Of a stretch of DNA of 64,000 bases, positions 23,530-37,723 are shown one piece after another (position 1 is the stretch's first letter; the number at the start of each line of letters is the position of its first letter). The translations under genes and the position numbers were made by a program. Below the pieces are notes generated by a model. That model saw nothing but the letters and a program-made list of their open reading frames with translations. It made no database searches and was not told the origin of the DNA. Location of the stretch: positions 10,812,560 through 10,876,559 of the forward strand of contig CM046293.1 of NCBI GenBank assembly GCA_025267735.1, read 5' to 3'. This DNA is from Mactra quadrangularis (Eukaryota; Mollusca; Bivalvia; Venerida; Mactridae).

Positions 23530-26500
23530 TAATACAAGATCATGTCTGACAATAAATTTGGTTTGGAGCTCAAGTTGATAGGTTTTTTATACTGGATGTA
23601 CCTATGTTGGACAAAGTTAAAATAGAAATGTGTGTATGCAGAGCAATATGATTTTATTTGTGTAGCAGGCTTTTCAGCAATAATAGATAAAATAACTTCA
23701 TTCTGCACAGATGCAGCTGGTTCAATCAAACCTTATTCTACTGGAAAAAAACCTATAAATTTGAGTACTGAATAAAAACTATTTTAACTCATACTGTACT
23801 AACATAACACAGAAATTTTTTTCAAGTACACATAAAACAACTCCTAACTGCATTTTTTACATTAAATATAATAATTCATATTTTACATTCATCATTTACA
23901 AAGTTTAAAACGCCTGCAAGTATTAAACTCAACAAATCTTGCTTAACTCTTAACAACAGTCTAAATCACATTATTTTTCTAGTTTATATATTGCCCTAGG
24001 GGTACAGGTGATTTCATATTGAACACAAATCAACCTCTTATATCTAAAAAGCAAAAAGTGAAGAAGAACACTTGACAAGTATCAAGTAAACAATTGAAAA
24101 CACCAAACATCTGTAATCTTCAAACATAATATGCATCTTAATGTTACAATAGTTCAGTGCAAAACTGTGTTAACATTCTTCTATCTTTGCACATAGTTAG
24201 ACTATTATTGCACAGTTCCATCAATTTGTTGTTTTTTCTCTATTGTAGCATTAAGTAATCAACAAGGATTTGAAGTCAAGTCAGTAGATTACAAGTTTAC
24301 AACAGGTGAATTCAATCATGTCTAATTAATATAAACAATTAATGTTGAAAGGCATTCCAAACCACCCCAATCTTAGCTTACACCTACTAACACCCACAGC
24401 AGCCGGCTAGAATCTCTTCACTAACAAGAAATTTGGTAATCTTGCTTTCCAGAGCAAAACTAGGGTAAATACTTGATTGAACAAAACAAAGGTACCCTAG
24501 TTTGGCATCAAGCTGATAGTCATTAGACTCTAAACAAGAATTGATAATTAGAATATAAAACCAGGTATAAAAATATTAAGACTAATAGAGAGAAATCTAA
24601 ACAGAGCCATGTCTATAATTACAAAGTAATTAAGACATTCATCAATCATTATTGAAAGTTAATCAGTAACACAGAAAACAGACCTTTATTTTAACACAGG
24701 GATGGTCTTAAACTATGATGGTAATAAACTTTCTGTGGCTTTTTCTGTTTTTAAAAACAAAACAGGTAAGGGTAGTATATCATTAAATATTGGGTCTGGA
24801 CATCTAATATTCCTGAAACAGAGATCTGCAGACTCATATATGTGGGCTTTCTAATTAAAACATTATTTATATACACCAGGCTAGTCAACATAAAATTTAA
24901 TGGCCTTGTCCTCATTTACTGGTGTTATAAATTTGTGATATAACAACAACAGCAAGCATTTTTTCAGAAAATTTTATGGCTCAGTTGGACAACCAGCTAT
25001 ATATGTTTTCCTAACACAAACTAATATTGAAGAGCAGTAACAGGTTGCCTGAATTCAAATATAGGTCTTCAAGAGCAATCAAATAAGCTTTATTGTTGAA
25101 CCCTACAAAATATTTTTTTTTTTATATTGCTGATGTCAGCAAAAATTTAAATGCCCTGTGACCCCACAAGACTTTTTGTAGCTAACATCCCTCAAACATG
25201 TGACCCCCTAGAATCAAACAACTGAGAGAGATAGTAGTCAGTGTATATAAGATTTACCAAGATTTGTTTTAGCTACCTAATGCTGGGAGAACAAACAAAG
25301 ACAAGGTTAAAAGTTTGAAGAAGGATTAACCAGTCAACTGTTAAAACATTTCAGTCTGTCTCTAATGTTCACCAAGAATCTAAGTAGACTTTTGTAGTTA
25401 TAGCAAATAGTCATAGTATAAAACTGATTTAAGTTTGATATTACTTCACATGGTAACAAATATTTTATAAAATCATTAACCATCAAACAGTCAACAAGAA
25501 CTATATCAAAGATGTTACATATAACCCACTTTACAATAAAGGTTAGACAAGGTGAGAAGACAACACAGCTTTACAGCTTCCAGAACCATTTTGTTCATGG
25601 CATCCAACATAGAAGCCACCTCCCTCCCTCCCTCCTACCTAACAGTCTTCAGATGACATAGGACCACATCATAAATGCATTAAGTGAGTTCTACCTTAAC
25701 TAAACATTACCAACCCCCACAAGAATACAAGTACCGTATTGCTTCTAATTAGTGTCCTGGTGAATGAATGGTAAGTAAAATTAAACCAATGTTAAAATGG
25801 ATAATATATTTGGGATATTTGACTTATTAAGGATTATATTTGTCCTAGACAGTAAAGGTAAGATTTTTAGTCTCTAGTTTTTAGAGGAGATGCTAGAGAG
25901 CATTAAATTGACAGGGGCACTAACTAGGAATAAAGCGGTAATTGATCATTTATTCAACATATGACAATAAGACAAGACAAAAAAATGACTTAAGAGGCAT
26001 TTAGTAAAGTCAATAGGAAAACAAAAAGCTTTCAAGAATTTCTGCTAACAGAGAAGTAAATGACAGTATAATGACAGAAGATGAGTTTCATACAAGTATT
26101 ACAACCTACTTGTACAATACTAATGAGGAGATAATGATCTCTTCCAGAATAAACCGGGAAATTTCACACATCAAAATAAAAACTAAGTCAACAATACTAG
26201 GACATCCAGCAGAGGTAAACTAAGGCACTTGTACTCCCTTGTCTTCAAGCTTTTATGGCAACATGATCAAGTGTCTGCTTATGACTTGAGAGGTCGTGGG
26301 TTCAAATCTTAGTTAGGACCATGGATTTTAACCCATATGACAGTCAAGTTGAGAAAAGTTCATTTGAATTTTAATATATCACTTTAACACCATTCCTAAA
26401 ATGAAATAGTTTAAACAACAAAAACACTTCAATCGAGTAAAAAGTTTCTTAACAGGGTCAACATTACCATAAACCTAAAGCCAAAGGCAAATTATTATAA

Positions 26501-27085
26501 CTTCTAGCAGTCATAAATTGAGCACTTACTCACAAATAGACCCAGATAAACTTTTTATAGTCCCACTTCACCTGTTGTAACAGGAAGAAAAAAATATAAA
26601 ACAATTAACACTGCATACCAGTAACACTGAACTAATCTCAACAGCCCTCACTTTACAGCAATAAACCTAATTACTTAATTACCTATAAAAACCTCATTTT
26701 AAAAAATATGTGTCTGATAATTGCAAAAACATTCTCTACCAGTAAAATTTTATACTTAATTAACAAGGTAAAGTTGAAAATGCAAACTTTCTCTGCTGGT
26801 AGAACATTGTGATTACAGTTGTAAAAGAATACAGAGACAGTAAGCAAGCAATGAGTAAGAGCCAGCACTGTGTAAGTGGGAGCATGATAGAACAAAATTG
26901 ATAATGAGTTTGATAATGAGACTACATGTTTTCATTTAAAATGATAGTTGTCTTCAACATTGTTAATGTTACAACATGAACATTTTTCTTATCAAAACAG
27001 ATACACCAACACACTGTTTAATATCACATTCACTGATACACCATTGTAGTTAGTCACAACCATGTAAGCCTAACACACACAGATT
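23530..27085. other. no recognised gene
   Basis: AT-rich sequence with a tRNA-like B-box fragment near 26268-26330 (GGTCGTGGGTTCAAATC), a CCTC simple repeat at 25618-25637 and weak similarity to the GGGCTCAAC MITE near 24972-25070. A candidate splice-flanked segment at 26530-26575 has a stop in each frame compatible with coding and was not called. Confidence 0.4.
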
Positions 27086-27087
27086 GC

Positions 27088-27154
27088 AAGCTTAGCGCAA
27101 AACAGTCATAACTCACTCTTTTTTAAATTGAGTAATGACTGTTATGCGCTGAGC
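27088..27154. repeat. 67-bp palindromic repeat (GGCTTAGCGC family), copy 2
   Basis: AGCTTAGCGCAAAACAGTCA ... TGACTGTTATGCGCTGAGCC with a TCTTTTTTAAATTGAG centre. Relative to copy 1 the centre is in the opposite orientation. Confidence 0.85.
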
Positions 27155-27229
27155 CTGCATGATATGAACAATAGAGAGGGTATCAAGCCAAAGCAATTAT
27201 TGTAAGTTACAAGACCAAATGCTTCCAAT

Positions 27230-27388
27230 TAAACACAGTCATTTTCAGCTTTAGTTTAATTACTTAATTCTCTATCTTTGTGAATGTTTGCAACATGTTG
27301 CATATGTATTTAATTGTATTCTCATGTAATTGCTTTAACCATATATCTGCTGTACATTAATAAAGTTCTGTTCTGTTCTGTTCTGTTG
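27230..27388 (+). mobile_element. probable LINE 3' end with GTTCT tandem tail
   Basis: An AATAAA at 27359-27364 is followed directly by four GTTCT units. Short 3' terminal tandem repeats after an AATAA-type word are typical of several non-LTR retrotransposon clades. No coding part remains. Confidence 0.35.
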
Positions 27389-28507
27389 TAAAATAAGATT
27401 TCTAGCTAGAAGTGAATGCTAATTATTTAAACTGTGTAAATTTTAACAGGATTTGTGAGATTGGGAAATTCTTCAATTGAAACTTACATTATCTCAGCAC
27501 TCCAATTACATTTTTCAGCACACATCTTGATGGGGGGGAGACCTAAAACCTCTCAGCAGCTACTTTGTAAACTCTCTGTCTTCATAGACTCTAAACAAGA
27601 CCCCTAACAGTGAGACCAATTGGAGCATTAACCTCAAACTTGACAATAAAGAAAACCAATGGAACAAAAATGATGTAAAGAATTCAATGAGGACTTCATC
27701 AAAACCATGGCCACAAGAGAGCCAGCATGAAAAGAGGTTTTTCAACAGTTTCACAAAAACAGTATTAATAAATCACAGTACATAGAGTGACTGTCAATGA
27801 ATATTAACATACTGTATATCTCTACAGTTAGTTGTAATGTCACATTTGACAGATTCCTTGCATGTAGTCTCTTCTAGAACTATAAGAAATGAGGTCAACC
27901 ATGGAACACACATCAATGCAAACATCTTCTCTAATCCATCAAGTTTAGACGTTTCAGACAAATATTTAAATATATGAGTACTAGTCTATTCACATTTTAA
28001 AGGCTAGGCACATAATGTTGTAAAGCCTTTCTTCAATTGTTCGTTAGTTACAAGGTTTTGGCGCCAAGATTAGAAAATTCTTGTAGATAGATAGGGCAGT
28101 ATATTGTGCATGCTGTATCATCAATTCTAGTCCATAAAGCATGAAGATTATTTTCTTATATTTGGACAGTTGAAGAATTTTCTCTTGACCAGAACAGAAT
28201 TCCCCAGACAGATGCAGTATGGTCAAAACTTCCTACATGAGAACCGATGATGGATGCATTGTGGTCAAGCTTTCTTATACATTCATTATACCAGGTTTTA
28301 TCTCAATAATTGAATTACCATGTTGTATTATTGGGAGATGAAATCATATTAGTATCGATGGACATTGTAAGGATCAGAGAACTCAAAATGGATGATGCAC
28401 AGCATGGAATTCTCTTTTGTCATTGAAATATTAAAGTCAGCAATAAATAAGTTTCAATTATTTCTACACAAATCTTGACAACAGTATTATTTAACAATGG
28501 TAATATT

Positions 28508-28772
28508 TTTTGGTTTTTTTTTGGGGGGGGGTTTAATGCCATATATAGGTCTTATCAAGGTGGTCAGTCAACTTCTTACTGTTCCTCGACTGGCTAAATC
28601 TCTAGATCCATAGTTCCCCAAATGATTGAGAATCAGTGGTAGGAGAGAGAATGGCCATAGAAATCATTGCATGACAAAACTCCATGAAATTATGCCCTGC
28701 CCCGAAATCAAACCTACAACCTCTCCCCCAGTAGACTTGCAGCTACCAATTGAGCTAGCCATGTGGGCTGGT
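28508..28772 (-). mobile_element. SINE family S2 copy with internal deletion
   Basis: On the minus strand: tRNA-like head with an A box GAGCTCAATTGGTAGC-like region and B box GGTTTGATTTC, then the S2 body (lacking part of the middle), then GGTTTAATGCC-complement tail with a T/G-rich end. The head is well preserved. Confidence 0.75.
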
Positions 28773-29819
28773 AATTTCTAATATGAAACAAGCATTCAAC
28801 TGAGATGAGGCCAGGTAGTTGGTTGTCCACCATTGCTGTTCCACATAGTTTGACCAGTCATCAAGAGAAGTACAAACCAAAAACAAGCTTTGATACTATA
28901 CAACACAGAACACAATGAATGTTCATCCTGGAAAACCTGACATATACAAGTAACAATAAAATTTCTCCAATTCAACCAAAACCAAGAGAAAAGATAGAAC
29001 AGCTAATTTTAATAGACAACAAAAGAATACCTATGATAATGATATTTATACAATGTCTTAGATGGTCTTTGTATAAAATAATATAAAATACATGATAGAA
29101 TGTACCATGACATATCTTAGTGTACAACAATCATACTACCTTACATTTTATTGTCTTTAAGAATAAAAGAAGAATGCAGATAGTTCCAAATAGACAAGAA
29201 AGATCAGAGTATCATCAGTTTATAGAGTAAATAGAGTAAATAATCATAGGTATGTCCAATTTATGTTGTAATTCTACAAGAAATGAAGGGCCTTGCACAC
29301 TGTTTAGTGTTTTTATAGAGTTAGTCCACAGCACTTGATTTTATTCCAAATGTGGTAATTGAGATGAAGGACCTTGTACACTGCAATGTTTTTTTTTAAC
29401 TAAGCTTGAAATTGCGGAATTGACAAATACTTACACTAAAATGGACTTCACACATTCATAAATAACAGTATATGGAGCAGTATGAAGAGGGCTTAACAAG
29501 GTTGTCGACTATTATGAGGGAAAATGTTCAAAGACAACACAGTAAGACAAGATACATGAGTACAGAGACAAAGGTGTGAGATATAATATTGTATCATAAA
29601 CTGTCAACTATAATCATAATAAAACATTTCACTGAAATAGGATAATCTAATAAAAGTGAACACTGACTTTGAAAGAACCAAATAACAGAGACTTTGCAAG
29701 GGCAAATAATGCCAACTTTTCAAGGACAAACACACTTTGAAAGGGACTTACAACAACTTTCAGAGCTAACCAAATGATCCCACTATGCAAGTTGGCACTT
29801 GAAAGTAGTCAAGTTGAAA

Positions 29820-29943
29820 GTTTAGAAAATACTGAAAACCTAATAAAAACTGAAATACACAGATTTCATATAAATGACACATATTTATTTCTTCTCAAAA
29901 TACAGAAATCAGGATTAATACTGAAAACTTTCGACCATGTCTA
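29820..29943 (+). mobile_element. MITE R10 copy
   Basis: AAAATACTGAAAACCTAATA ... TTCATATAAATGACA ... ATACTGAAAACTTTCGACCATG, aligning with 14435-14575 and 36060-36195. Terminal repeats decayed. Confidence 0.55.
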
Positions 29944-30637
29944 AGCTTGTTTTTCCTATGAATCAACAAAAAGACATAAAATCTGACCACATGTTGATTG
30001 AAGACTAGAATCTTGTTATCTTCTCACATCAGAAATCCTTCACTTACTAGAAGCAATCAGTTAACAAGGTGACAATTATAGATACTAAATGTCTATAATA
30101 AAATATGTCAAAACAGTCTGATGTACATGGTAAGCTAATGTATTGATTACTATAGTAACATTGAATGGATATCAGCTTACTATGTGAGAAAATAGACCAG
30201 TTAATAAACTAGATTAGATACATTGAAGGCATCTTTTACCAAATCTCAACAAGTCTAAGCAAGATTTCTGTATAAACATTAAACATGCCCAGTATAGGAA
30301 GTAAATAACATTAAAACCCAGAACAGTAAATTTTCACTTTAAAGACCACCAAGGTAATTGCTTTCTTAGAAGAATTTTAAGTTTCAAATGCTTAATTTTA
30401 TAAGAAAAATGTCCCTATCTAAAACCATCAGTATTGGCACATATTACTGTATAAACAGTTTCAACTTCAATTTTCTTGTAAGATATAAAAATCCAGGCTT
30501 CAATGTACTTCTCCCAAAAATGCCATTTAAGAGAACAACAGCACACAAAAATGCTAAATAATCAAGTTTATGCAGGTTTCAGAGTAGTTAACCCTTCATG
30601 CAAAATTCAATCAAATGCAGCTGCTAAGTCATACTTT

Positions 30638-30779
30638 CATGGGTGAAAGTTCAACATTTTCAAAATCCTGAAATTTCCAAATTTCATGTTTTTAAGGCCA
30701 CATTATCATATGGAAAGAACCCTTTCTCTGTTCCAAAAATCCTGAACTTCAGGATCAGTCCTGAAAACTTTCACCCATG
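30638..30779. mobile_element. MITE R10 copy with clear termini
   Basis: It begins CATGGGTGAAAGTTCAACAT and ends CTGAAAACTTTCACCCATG, a 14-bp terminal inverted repeat. About 142 bp, non-coding. Confidence 0.75.
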
Positions 30780-30789
30780 TTAACTTTCA

Positions 30790-33700
30790 CTTCTGTGCCT
30801 AGAATGTAGAGCCATATTGAATATTATTATACCCCCAGGGCACATTTATTTTTCTACAGTTGACCCACCAAAGCCATCACAATAAGGTCTAAATCACCAG
30901 ACAATAGAAAATTATAAGTAATGACTTTCTGTGTTAAAGTCTAAGAGTCTAACAGCTGCCAGCCTGACATTACTTTAGTGTTTCCAGACAGTTTTAATGA
31001 CCTTACAAGTAGACACTGTAAACCATACAATACTAAACTATGTCTATAATAAAACATGGTTCACTTCCAACAACATAAATAAATCTTCTCTAACAACATG
31101 CACACAGGAAAAATAAAGAACTTTTCTGAGGGACAGGGGTGTACAAAGTAAGAACTTTTCTGAGAGACAGGTGTGCACAAAGTTTACCAACAGAATTCAA
31201 GCAAAGATCTGTTCAGAAAGGTTCGAAATTTAAGATTTTATCCAAGAGTGTCAATTCAATTTATAGAATACTTAGACAAAATAAGGGGCCTATATAATAA
31301 AAGGTCTTATGAAAGATTTCAGATGTAAGTCCTTCCACAATGTATAATTCTATCATTCTAAGATGTTCGATATGTTGCCCAGGACCTTATAATAACAAGC
31401 TACATTGACAATGTTCACCAGGATTGAGAATCACAGTTTTAGTCAACACCCATGGTCCCCCCTACCATGAACCTAGATCCTCACTTTAACCAGAGCACTG
31501 AATACAATGGTCAGTCTGTCAGATAAATACTAATGTTTACAGTTAGCCTTTCTCCATAAAACTGTTAACATTAAAGAATCTCTTGTCAGGTAATTTATTC
31601 TAAGTATTCATAATGACCAATGAAAAGATAGATTTATTACTGAACAGACCAATCAGAACAAAGGACATAAATACTAATAGCCAATTAAAATGTACATTAG
31701 TTATTAAGTTGACCAATGAAATCAAAGGTTAATTAGCAACAGATTGTCCATGAAAGTGATAGATCTATGATGGGTGATAAACAAACCGGCGCATATATCA
31801 GACTATCTCAATGTGAAACACTTTAAGAATGTAAACTTCAAAGAGAATACCCAGAGATATAACCAAAAGCTGGGCAGACAAAAGCTAAACAACTACTATT
31901 TTAAATGTAAAGTGTAATGTTATCCTTCAGGGACAGATGTTCAACTTGAAAGTATGGCTTAAATCTCAAATAACAGATGTATAACATCAGTCACTGGAAA
32001 TCTTCAAAACTTCATTACAACCAAAAACAAGATACAAAAAAAACCAAAATAATGGCTGAGTTTTAATGTTATTCAGAGCATTAGCAGCGATGTTCTTTCA
32101 CCAAAAAAATCATTGTTAAATATCTTGGGACATTTTTTTCCCTTTAGTAAACTTAGGGCAGCGGCAGAAGCTCATGTGATTATTTGACAAACCAATGAGG
32201 CAAGTAAACATCAAAAAATGGAACAAAACCCAAGACAATTTAAATATGAATACTAATTAGGTTTCAACAATCAAATGAGATGAGGATTAAAACAGATACA
32301 ATAATTTAAACAAGCTTTGAACATCCATGAATAAAAAATGCAAATTAAATAATTTCTGCATTACAGACTACATTCACTCTGAAAATTTAATCATCAGGGA
32401 AATTCAACAATTAATTTCTATGAAATTCCTATAGAAATAAAATCAAGCTTGAATAACAGTGGCTTATCCAGAAGGGGCTATCAGGGGACACTCATCCCCT
32501 CCACAGATATTTTTTAAATAACTACCAATCTTAGATTATCTGCAACGTGAAAATGGAAGAAGAACCTTTTTTTGCAAACAAAATGTGGTAAGTAGGTTTT
32601 TAATATTATTTTTCTGCTGTGTTTAGGTCCTCCAGAGAAAACCTTGGTTAGCCCATGAAAATGAATTCTGAATCCATGCCTTTAAGTTATTTTACCAAGA
32701 AAATGATAGAATTGTAGAAATGCAAGCATACATCAAGTGTGTTCAATTTGTGCAATATTGTCAAATATGTATTTTTTTCATTGAGCACCTCAGCTGTAAC
32801 AATGTACAATTCCTATAACATCACAAATGAATACCTGATGGAACAGATCAGCTGTTGAAGATGGAAGCACTAAACTGATAAGCCACTAAAAATTTCAAAC
32901 ATCCTTCTTACATATGATACATGACTAACGAGTAACAATAAACATGAATTCTGGATAATCTCTATTTTTTCTATATAATTGAAAAAGTGTGTCAACATAA
33001 AACATAAATCAGCATGAAATGATAGTAGCAGAAAATATTTTTTAACAAATCTTTAAGTATTATTACTTACACATGTGTATGGAGATCAGTTTAATTTAGA
33101 AAGAGGGAGAGAGACTTCCTATACTTCTTGAGTATAAAGATGGGGTTAATTTAGGTTTAAAAATGCTTCCTTTATTTTATTTACTTGCATTTGGCACTTA
33201 GACCATTTCAGCCCTAATTCAAAAGGCATATTGATTATTATACATGTAGTTTAATTGAAACCATATCATTATGAGCTGTCTTTGATAAACATAACAGTTC
33301 AAAGGTAAACAGGAAGTTGCAATTGAATTATGGGTATTTTGAAATCTGACCCGGTGTTTTAAATTACTGACAGGCAGTCTTGGAATTCAATGTCCCAGCA
33401 TTCAAAGTGCTGAAAGGTTAAAAGGTTACATTACTCTGAAAGTTCCTTGAACTACTCTGTTTTAATTACAAGGGACAATCTTTGAACAGTACATTTTCAA
33501 AATGAGAAAGTAACTAGCATGATAATAACAGCCATCACCTAAATATTCCACTAGCTTCATATCATAATCATAATATCATAATAATTAGGGCTAGAGCTAG
33601 AGGAAATCTACAAAATGGCTTTATAATTTCTAAAAAAGCATATAACAGCCTTTGGAATCATTGTGTAGGTGTTGAGAGGCCCCACAGATCCCTTACAATA

Positions 33701-34320
33701 AGATATTCTTTGAAGATAAATGGGTGTGGCCTATATATATTTAATTGAAATTTATATACTATTCATGACAATTAAAATCCCCCACCCACCCACATTCACT
33801 CAATTAAGAGCAAATGAAAACTCTGTAAATGCCAAAGTAAAATAAACAATAAATTGCACAACCTAATCAGACCTGATTAAGATTAAGGGAGAACCTTCAA
33901 CAAAGTTCTCACATCATACCAACAAAACAACTTTAATACATGAATTACAAAACTACAGTTGGTCACATGCATTAACCATAAAACTGTATGGCATCCACAT
34001 ATGTTTTTGCATGTCAAACCACAATCTAATCTGCAGCTTGGAGAAGGGTTTTTATCAACAGATTTTATGTTTTAATCACAATTAATTCACAGTGTTACAG
34101 AATGGTATAAAGAACTAATTAGTAATATAAACTTGCTATATAATACATGATATTTTAAGTATGTGGTAAAATTGTGTGGTGAGATGTCAAACTTCAGTAA
34201 AAAATGTCTAAGAAATTAAAACAGATTTAGAGAGACAATAAATATGGCCATTACAGTGAACATTTGTTAATATAGACTTTTATAGTCTTTCCTAAACTAT
34301 GTATCAACTTTCTTAGTTAG
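30790..34320. other. no recognised gene; short tandem duplication at 31116
   Basis: At 31116-31183 a 34-bp unit (AAGAACTTTTCTGAGGGACA...) occurs twice in tandem. The remainder is AT-rich with no supported exon. A decayed GGATCCAG-type repeat may lie near 32458-32560. Confidence 0.45.
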
Positions 34321-34329
34321 ATTTTTACC

Positions 34330-34500
34330 TGAATTTACCAGCTTACCTGAACGCTATTTCACCGTACTTCCTAACCCTTGCATAAGGAGCAATCTACTTC
34401 TCCCTCTATTTAGGAAAATCAATATCAGGTAATAAATTTTCAAGAAAGGATACAACCTGTTGCAGCCAGGTATCAAACCCATGACCACCAGAATAGAAAT
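34330..34500 (-). mobile_element. decayed SINE family S1 copy
   Basis: Plus strand: CTAACCCTTGCATAAGGAGC ... CTACTTCTCCCTCTATTTAG ... TTTTCAAGAAAGGATACAAC ... GGTATCAAACCCATGACCAC, the same order as the S1 body and head. Heavily substituted. Confidence 0.45.
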
Positions 34501-34727
34501 CCAGCTGTTTATTGAATGATAGTTCTTTAACTTTAAATATGGTCAAAAAGTAGCAAGTAGGAACTAAGGACATCAGTAGTACATGCATGTTCCTATTGTG
34601 AATTTCTACACACAGACATTTTATACAGAAAATTATACCCCATTTTCACTTCAGATTTGACTATATCATGATATTCAGATATGACTACATGATATTCATT
34701 TTCCAGTCAATTGACCATTCGCTGTGT

Positions 34728-34892
34728 GACCTTTCTATTTTAACAAAATATATTTTGTCCACAAACATAACCATGTCCACAAACATAACCATGTACTCTT
34801 TGTTAGCACCTTGTTAGTGGGACAGAATCTAACTGTAAACCTATGTTAAATATGCTAATAGATAGACTAATAGAAAGGTCCATGACAATGTA
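34728..34892 (+). repeat. dispersed repeat R6, copy 2
   Basis: TTGACCATTCGCTGTGTGAC, then CCACAAACATAACCATGT (partly duplicated), CTTTGTTAGCACCTTGTT, GTGGGACAGAAT and TTAAATATGCTAATAGATAG, collinear with 62328-62492. Confidence 0.7.
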
Positions 34893-34998
34893 ATTGTCAC
34901 TATCATCTTTATTGATGGACAGATAACAATGAGAAAGGTACATGAGTCCCAAAGAAGTAAACAATATAGCTGTATCATTCTTTCATGGTAGATTAGTT

Positions 34999-35158
34999 TT
35001 TAGGTTTTTTTTGTGTTGGATTTAACGCTGTAGCAACACATTGTATAGGTTATATCATGGCAGTCAGTCCACCTACTCACTGTTCCTGGAAAGGCTAAAT
35101 CTCTGGATTTAGCTGTTAACCAACTACTAGGTGCATACGTCCGTCAGTAACTGACTAT
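34999..35158 (-). mobile_element. SINE family S2, 3' half
   Basis: Plus strand: GTGTTGGATTTAACGCTGTA (common tail), GCAGTCAGTCCACCTACTCA, CTAAATCTCTGGATTTAGCT, ending near CAGTAACTGAC. The tRNA-like head is missing. Confidence 0.7.
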
Positions 35159-36059
35159 TGTGGTAGATTAGAATATAAATAAACAAACCCAAAACAACAA
35201 ATAAAGAAGAAAACAAACAGACAATCTCCCCATAGAACAATACACCATCATCAAATCTCCGTACAGTACACAGTGAGCACTCACAGTTCACAGTACAATA
35301 ATCATCTGCTATATAATTCAGTCATAATGCTTCAATGGTAATTTCACTATAAAAATGTCACCAAAGGTCATTTAACTCTCTGTAGAAACACTTAAAAACC
35401 ACTTTCAACAACAAGCGTATTCAGGTTTAATGATTGCATTACTTTCAAGTGCCACTTTTTGTTGACCAAAATGTGAACTCAAGTCAGTTTAATTCACATG
35501 GGAAATTCATTTCATAACCAAGTAAACTAACAGCCAAGAATGGTTTATCAATTAAAATCAGAAACGTTAACATGTTCTATACAAGACTGTCCAGACAGCA
35601 TTGTTTAGTTGACTATCTTAATTAAACCAAAACCTTTGAGTTCTACAGCTTCAAACTCTAGACTAGATTTCATACCAAACTATACAAAAGTGTTTTTAAA
35701 GAACAGTAATTTGATGACATGGTAATGGTAGTCTTAAAATATCAAACAAAAGGCATTGAGGTCATTATGTTTAAATTTCAAATAGAAATTAGCATTTAGT
35801 AGGCTGAGTCTTTTTAAAATTAAAAAGTACGCACAAATTTTACAAACAATACATTTTGATGCTATTTTTGACTAACAGTCAGCTACCAAAAAAGAACAAA
35901 TAAAAAGGTTGATAAAATTATTGAAGTAATAATCATGTACAAAAACAAACTTTTTCTAATTCTTAGATCATGTAAACCTTTGTAATAATTAAGCAAATTA
36001 AAAATCATCCCAAAGTTTCTTTTTGATACCCTTTCACTTTACCACAAAGCATATAGGAA

Positions 36060-36195
36060 GTTGAAAAGTTTTGAAAAAATTCTAAAAGCCTACTTTCAAA
36101 GTACTGAAATAGACAGAATTCATATAAATAGCAAAGAGTAATTCATTCACAAAATACTGGAATCAGTATTCATAACAAAAACTTTCACTCATGAC
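36060..36195 (+). mobile_element. MITE R10 copy
   Basis: TACTGAAATAGACAGAATTC ... CATATAAATAGC ... AAATACTGGAATCAGTATTC ... AACTTTCACTCATGAC, matching the other R10 copies. Confidence 0.55.
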
Positions 36196-36199
36196 AAAT

Positions 36200-37720
36200 T
36201 TATTCAAATACCATTATCTCCCCATTAGGTCTTCACGGTAAAATGGAAAATTAAACCAAACCATCCCATAATTCCAAGCATTCAATCAATCTAAAATGAA
36301 ATAAATCACTCAAAACAACAAGCAATTCTTCCTCAACAACAAAATTTGATTGTTATACATAATTTGTATATTCTGTCATGATTTCTGACAACTCCTAATT
36401 TCATCCACCAAAAACCGAAAGCCATCTTAAAATTTATAGGCAATGAAAGAAAATAATAAAACAAATAAATCATGGTCGTAAATAAGACAGAAAATCAATT
36501 TGACTTTCAAAACAAAATATATTGTGTAATATTAAACTGGAAGAAAGTCATTTCTATCCACAAAATAAATGGTTTATTTTCAAAAAATATATTTTTATGG
36601 TAAAACAGAATGACAATTTTTCGTGACAGTTCTACTAAAATTTGTCAAAATATTCTGGTAAACACATAGACATGATTGTACAAGACATGCATGTATCACA
36701 GTTATAGTTTCAATGAACCCATAAACATGGTAAAGGGATAGTCTAAGGACAAAGAAAAGTTGATTTCATTTCATGGAATTGGTTTAAAATTATAATTTCA
36801 CTGGTACTTTGTTTAGCTCAGAATGCATCACCCTGCCTCCACCCACACACACAAACACACACTTGGATCCTCATTCATGTATGTTTACAAAACCCTCACC
36901 ATTTTCACTAATTTTTTGGTCAACAAAGGACATAGCAATAACAAAGAAACCATTTATTTGGTCACTCCTGTGTTCTTGTTTTACCCATCTTCCTTCAAAA
37001 TGGTTGCCACAAGACTTGTAATTAGGCATCACTAGCTTTTTTCTGATAGACAAGTATTGCCCAGGGAATGATTTGGCTAAGTTGCATCTCAGTCAGTCTA
37101 TTAGTAATGAAATAAGAATATCTTGAAATAGCACCATTGTGTTAAGGTGAAAAAATGCCAATTTTCAACCATGTCCTGGTCAGTGTTGACCTAAGAGTAA
37201 ATAATTTTGGCCATCAATTGCGAAAATTTCAAATTTGTAAATGAAATATCACAATAGGTATTTGATAAAGTTTTAATACATTGTCACAAAAAATCTAAGA
37301 ACTACTAGTTTTACATCTATAGCAATAACGTGCGTCTCCTAAATTCAGATTCTCAACTTGTAAATATTCAAAAATTATGGATCCTTGCACGTAAATGTGT
37401 CAAATTCTAGTTTTTACAACAAATTTACAGTGTAACACAAAGGAACAAATCTTTTATAAAACCAGGACGCCTTGATAAAAGTGTCTAAAAATTTGCATAA
37501 AATAGAATCACCAAGTTTCAACAGAAATTTACAACAATAATCAGCCTAATATATTCAAAGCCAGAAGAAAACATCCCAGGAGTATAACTCATTTAAACTT
37601 TATCACTATATTGTGTACCAAATTTGATTAGTGAAATCTAAATGTCATGTATTTCAATCAATCATTGACACGCCTTGTACTAAACCCAAGTCACAAACAT
37701 GAGAGAAAGAGAGAGTAAAA
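36200..37720. other. no recognised gene
   Basis: AT-rich with a CA-rich patch at 36835-36865. The open frames near 36800-37050 overlap on three frames and have no supporting signal. Confidence 0.4.
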
Positions 37721-37722
37721 GA

Positions 37723-37723
<1 letters not shown>

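Noticed and set aside
26530..26575. Segment flanked by CAG and GTAAGTGC on the minus strand
   Set aside because: Stops or lack of homology in each usable frame; no match to the missing CNH domain.
28700..28772. Apparent tRNA-like sequence
   Set aside because: It is the head of a SINE S2 copy, followed by the S2 body.
34330..34400. Segment with a strong-looking GTAAGC donor on the minus strand
   Set aside because: It lies within a decayed S1 SINE and has stops in all frames.
36809..37053. Three overlapping open frames on both strands
   Set aside because: CA-rich low-complexity sequence; no splice or homology support.
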